The notes under the pieces are model-generated. The model ran no database searches. It was not told where the DNA came from and saw only the letters and a program-made list of their open reading frames with translations. From an uncultured Clostridia bacterium (GTDB taxonomy: Bacteria > Bacillota > Clostridia > Christensenellales > Aristaeellaceae), in contig CAKUOX010000034.1 in NCBI GenBank assembly GCA_934670175.1, positions 1 through 23,830 on the forward strand: 23,830 bases of DNA, read 5' to 3'. Positions within the stretch are counted from its first letter, which is position 1, and every line of letters starts with the position of its first letter. This document shows, piece by piece, positions 20,652 through 23,830 of this stretch. The position numbers were made by a program, and so were the translations under genes.

Positions 20652-23600
20652 ATGGCGCAGTGGCGGGAGCTGATCGGTGCGCCGGCGCGGGAGGTATGCC
20701 TCGGCGGCGAGATCATATTCGGCAGCGGCGCGTCGGTTTCGCTGGATGGCGGCCGCGCCGTTGAATTGACGATTCAGGAGGGTGCGGACGGCGCGATCGA
20801 CCCCGGCGACGTGCTTTCCGCCAGCATCGTGCTGGATCTGAACAACGACGCAGGGCAATGGCGCACGGGCGGCAGTCTGCTGGGCGCGCAGGAGCTGATC
20901 GGTGCGACGCTGATGCCAAGGCTGGGCGTGCGCAATGGCGATAGCGTTCTCTGGCGCCCGCTGGGCGTGTTTCAGGTGGAGAGCGCCATGGAGTTGGAGC
21001 AGCAGGCGCGCCTTCGTCTGCGCGGTGCGGATAACATCGCCATGGTGCTGGGCGACGCTTTTGAGGACGACGCGCAGGCGTACCCGACCACGCTGGCGCA
21101 GCTGTGGCGGCGCGCCGCAGCGCAGGGCGGATCCAGCTTTGTGGGCGAGGTGCCCAACGGGACGGCGACGATTGATGCTGCGCCGGACTGGCAGGGCGCT
21201 TCCCTGCGCGGCGCAATGGGCTGTATCGCGGCGGCGGCAGGCTGCTTTGTGCGCCTTTCGCGCATGGGTGCGCTGGAGCTCTGCCGCGTATGGGATCCGC
21301 AGGCGCAGCCGCGGGCGATCGGGGCGCAGCAATACCTGACGCTCCAGCTGGGCGCGGAGCATTATGGGCCGGTGGATGCGCTGCGCCTGCGTCCGGTAGG
21401 CGGCGAAACGGATACAGAGATCGTGTACCGCACGGGCGAGAGCGCGCTGCACACGCTTGCGATCTCCGATAACCCGCTGTTTCAGGCGGACGCGGCGCAC
21501 CTGAACGCGCTGGCGCAGGGCACGCTTTCGCAGCTCGCGGGCTACGCGGGCGGCGCGGCGCAGTTCGAATGGCGTGGGGATCCGGAGCTGCAGGTGGGCG
21601 CGCGCATTGCGCTGACCGACGCGCACGGGCGCGCCTTTTCCGGCATAATATCGAGACAGACGATGCGTTATTCCGGCGGCTTTCGCGCGGAGTGCGCCTG
21701 TGTGCTGCCCGAGAGCGCGGACAGCGGCGTGCGTCGGGCGATCACACCGGAGGGCAGGCTGAACGCCGCAGCGCTGACCGGCGCATTGAACGGCGCGATG
21801 CTCAGCGCGGGCAGCGTGACGACGAATAAGCTGGCGGCGGGCTCGGTGACGGCGGACAAGATCGCAGCGGGCGCGGTAGATGCGATCAGCATAAACGCAG
21901 TGAAGGCAAGGCTTGCCGAGATCACGGCGGAAGACATCGAGACGGACGAACTGGCGGCGGAGCTGGCACGGATCACGGTGCTGATCGCGGGCACGGCGGC
22001 GTTCGACGCGGCGACAATTAAGCATTTGGTAGCCGAGGCGATGAACCTCGAATACGGCGTGGCCGGGCAGGTGTTTATCAAGAACCTCGCGGTCGAGTAC
22101 GCGCAGATGGTCGGCGCGGCGATCGGCAAGCTCTGCATCAGGGCCAGCGACGGCAAGTATTACCTGCTGGACGTGGGCGCGGACGGCAGGGTGACGGCGA
22201 CGGAAACCACGGTGACGGACGGCGAGATCGAGGCCGGGCAGACCAGCGGCGGCAGCGTGATCGTGGAAACGAACATCACCGCCGCGAACCTTACCACCAC
22301 GAATTTGCTGGCGACCTACGCGCTGATCAATAAGATTGACGCGGCGCGCATCGATGTGGACGAGCTGGTGGCGCGCAGGACGTTTACGGATGCGCTGTAC
22401 ACCGGCAGGATCTACGGCGGGAAGAGTCTGGAGATCATCGTGGGCGATGTGAGCAGGGCGCAGAGCGCGGCGGATACGGCAAAGACCGCCGCGGACAAGG
22501 CGCAGTCGAGCGTGGACAATCTTGCGGTCGGCGGGCGAAACTACATTCGCAACGGCAATTTTTCAGCCGGTGAAAACCATTGGGAGAAATGGGGCAGCCC
22601 AACTACAAGGGAAGTCGTTGAAATGAGCGGCAAGCACTGGCTGCACATCGCGGGCAATGCCGATTTGGAGTTTCAGGGCGTCTCGCAGGTGCTGCCTTTC
22701 ATGCGGCATGAGCCGCTGGTCGTGAGCTTCACGGCTTATGCGTCGGCGGAAAATACGGCGCTTACGATGATTATCCATCAGATTGGACTGAACAACGATC
22801 CGCAGATCTATAACAACTATACGCTCGGGACAGCGCCGAAGCGGTATTTCAAAACGTTCACCAGCGCCGACGATGCGACGAAGGCGACGTTCAAGCTGAT
22901 GCTCGGGCCGCGAAAAAGCGCAAACGACGTATACATTACGGACATAAAGTTCGAACGCGGCAACAGAGCAACCGACTGGACGCCCGCACCGGAGGACACG
23001 AACAGCAGGATCGATGACGCGCGGACCGCTGCGGACAAGGCGCAGTCGGACATCGACGGCATGGCGATCGGCGGGCGGAATCTGGTGTTGAAATCGGACG
23101 CCGAAAAGGGCCCGGCGCGCAATAATCAATACGATATTGCCGCGAACCGTTTCATCGCCGGCGAATATTACGCCTGCTCGGTCGAGATGAAATCGCCAAA
23201 CGAGAAATCAGTCGATGTGTATATGAACGACGACTCCGGAGCTGGCAGGATCAACATACCCTTCAGCCGGTGGCTTGGCGTTAAGCTGACGCCGGATTGG
23301 GTCAGGTACAGCTTTGTGTACAAGGCCGACAAGGATTATGATTACCCCGGCAAGGGACATATTGTCCTACGCGTGTACGGCACGGCGGCGGACGCGGCGG
23401 ATATTTCGGTGCGGCGGGTCAAGGTCGAAAGGGGCAATAAGGCCACGGACTGGACGGCTGCGCCGGAGGACACGGACGGGAAGATCGATAATGCGCAAAC
23501 CGCAGCCGATAATGCCCAGAGCGCCGCGGATAATGCTCAAACGACTGCAAACGGGGCGAAAACGGCGGCTGATAATGCCCAAACGGCAGCGGACAATGCC

Positions 23601-23830
23601 CAGACCGCTGCGAACGGCGCGCAGGCCAGCGCGGACAACGCGCAGAATACGGCGAGCGCCGCGCGCACGGCCACGGAGCAGCTGCAGGTCAGCGTCGAGG
23701 GCGTGCTGGAGCAGACTGTGGACGGCGTGCGCATCGGCAGGCGCATCAATGGCCAGACCGCGCCCAACAGCCTGTTCGCGGGGCCGGACGGCATAGACGT
23801 ATGCGTGGAGAACAGGGCGGTGAGCTCATT
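20652..23830 (+). CDS. Tail hub fused to receptor-binding region, partial at right edge
   Basis: Open to the window end (1059 codons seen, stop not included). ATG at 20652 follows GAGGTGA. Residues 1 to about 365 look like a tail hub domain (beta-rich, starting MAQWRELIGAPAREVCLGG). About 370-415 is the phage-tail linker (AGSVTTNKLAAGSVTADKIA). Two carbohydrate-binding-like modules follow, each starting GGRN (627 and 807) and ending ERGN-ATDWT-APED (768-782 and 926-940), each preceded by a TAADKAQ linker. Residues 950-1012 are nine heptads of the TAADNAQ type, a coiled-coil stalk, followed by QLQVSVEGVLEQTVDG. This should be the adsorption protein that recognises the cell surface. Confidence 0.82.
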   Translation, partial: MAQWRELIGAPAREVCLGGEIIFGSGASVSLDGGRAVELTIQEGADGAIDPGDVLSASIVLDLNNDAGQWRTGGSLLGAQELIGATLMPRLGVRNGDSVLWRPLGVFQVESAMELEQQARLRLRGADNIAMVLGDAFEDDAQAYPTTLAQLWRRAAAQGGSSFVGEVPNGTATIDAAPDWQGASLRGAMGCIAAAAGCFVRLSRMGALELCRVWDPQAQPRAIGAQQYLTLQLGAEHYGPVDALRLRPVGGETDTEIVYRTGESALHTLAISDNPLFQADAAHLNALAQGTLSQLAGYAGGAAQFEWRGDPELQVGARIALTDAHGRAFSGIISRQTMRYSGGFRAECACVLPESADSGVRRAITPEGRLNAAALTGALNGAMLSAGSVTTNKLAAGSVTADKIAAGAVDAISINAVKARLAEITAEDIETDELAAELARITVLIAGTAAFDAATIKHLVAEAMNLEYGVAGQVFIKNLAVEYAQMVGAAIGKLCIRASDGKYYLLDVGADGRVTATETTVTDGEIEAGQTSGGSVIVETNITAANLTTTNLLATYALINKIDAARIDVDELVARRTFTDALYTGRIYGGKSLEIIVGDVSRAQSAADTAKTAADKAQSSVDNLAVGGRNYIRNGNFSAGENHWEKWGSPTTREVVEMSGKHWLHIAGNADLEFQGVSQVLPFMRHEPLVVSFTAYASAENTALTMIIHQIGLNNDPQIYNNYTLGTAPKRYFKTFTSADDATKATFKLMLGPRKSANDVYITDIKFERGNRATDWTPAPEDTNSRIDDARTAADKAQSDIDGMAIGGRNLVLKSDAEKGPARNNQYDIAANRFIAGEYYACSVEMKSPNEKSVDVYMNDDSGAGRINIPFSRWLGVKLTPDWVRYSFVYKADKDYDYPGKGHIVLRVYGTAADAADISVRRVKVERGNKATDWTAAPEDTDGKIDNAQTAADNAQSAADNAQTTANGAKTAADNAQTAADNAQTAANGAQASADNAQNTASAARTATEQLQVSVEGVLEQTVDGVRIGRRINGQTAPNSLFAGPDGIDVCVENRAVSS
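23499..23687 (+). repeat. 21-bp tandem repeats encoding TAADNAQ heptads
   Basis: Nine consecutive 21-bp units encode TAADNAQ, SAADNAQ, TTANGAK, TAADNAQ, TAADNAQ, TAANGAQ, ASADNAQ and two degenerate units. They lie within the receptor-binding gene and keep the frame, so copy-number change would lengthen or shorten the stalk without a frameshift. Confidence 0.85.

Noticed and set aside
20505..22025. 506-codon minus-strand open frame over the hub gene
   Set aside because: Arg/Ala/His-rich shadow of the long plus-strand tail gene.

Overview
The window looks like a chromosomal segment of a GC-rich member of the Bacillota, probably a gut-type clostridium. The basis is the gene set (VanZ, a Gram-positive-style pst/pho cluster, an SPP1-like head-tail module with Bacillota-type tail genes), strong GGAGG ribosome binding sites, GTG/TTG starts and high GC. 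The placement is inference; no rRNA or single-species marker is present.

Left part (1-3081): three near-identical repeats of about 69 bp, each able to fold into a three-way junction. Then, on the minus strand, a two-gene CobW-type metallochaperone operon (a His/Asp/Cys-rich zinc or metal GTPase followed by a degenerate CobW fused to a YcgQ/DUF1980-like domain) and a VanZ-family membrane protein.

Phosphate region (3194-11248, plus strand): pstS, a terminator cluster, a stand-alone riboflavin kinase, then pstC-pstA-pstB-phoU-phoP-phoR as a tightly packed operon, followed by a NagD-type HAD phosphatase with its own promoter. Three promoters here (before pstS, pstC and the HAD gene) have the same spacing: TTGACA-like hexamers 11 and 23 bp apart, then a 9-bp gap to a TATNAT-like -10. 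I read these as the Pho boxes of the two-component system encoded in the same operon. The genes then form one circuit: the sensor and PstB/PhoU report phosphate status, the regulator activates uptake, and the HAD enzyme releases phosphate.

Phage-derived region (11393 to the right edge): a CI/LexA-type S24 repressor faces a single rightward promoter carrying three CCG-(4 A/T)-CGG operators. The first gene downstream is already the small terminase. It is followed by large terminase, a 160-bp palindromic MITE-like insertion, portal, scaffold, P22-type coat protein, head-tail connector genes, tail tube, tail chaperone(s), a very short tape measure, a small distal-tail-type protein and a long hub/receptor-binding protein that runs off the window. 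No integrase, excisionase, replication gene or obvious att site lies between the housekeeping HAD gene and the repressor. This repressor-plus-particle layout is the most interesting object in the window: a domesticated prophage or gene-transfer-agent-like particle is possible, but the right end is not visible and could hold the missing genes.
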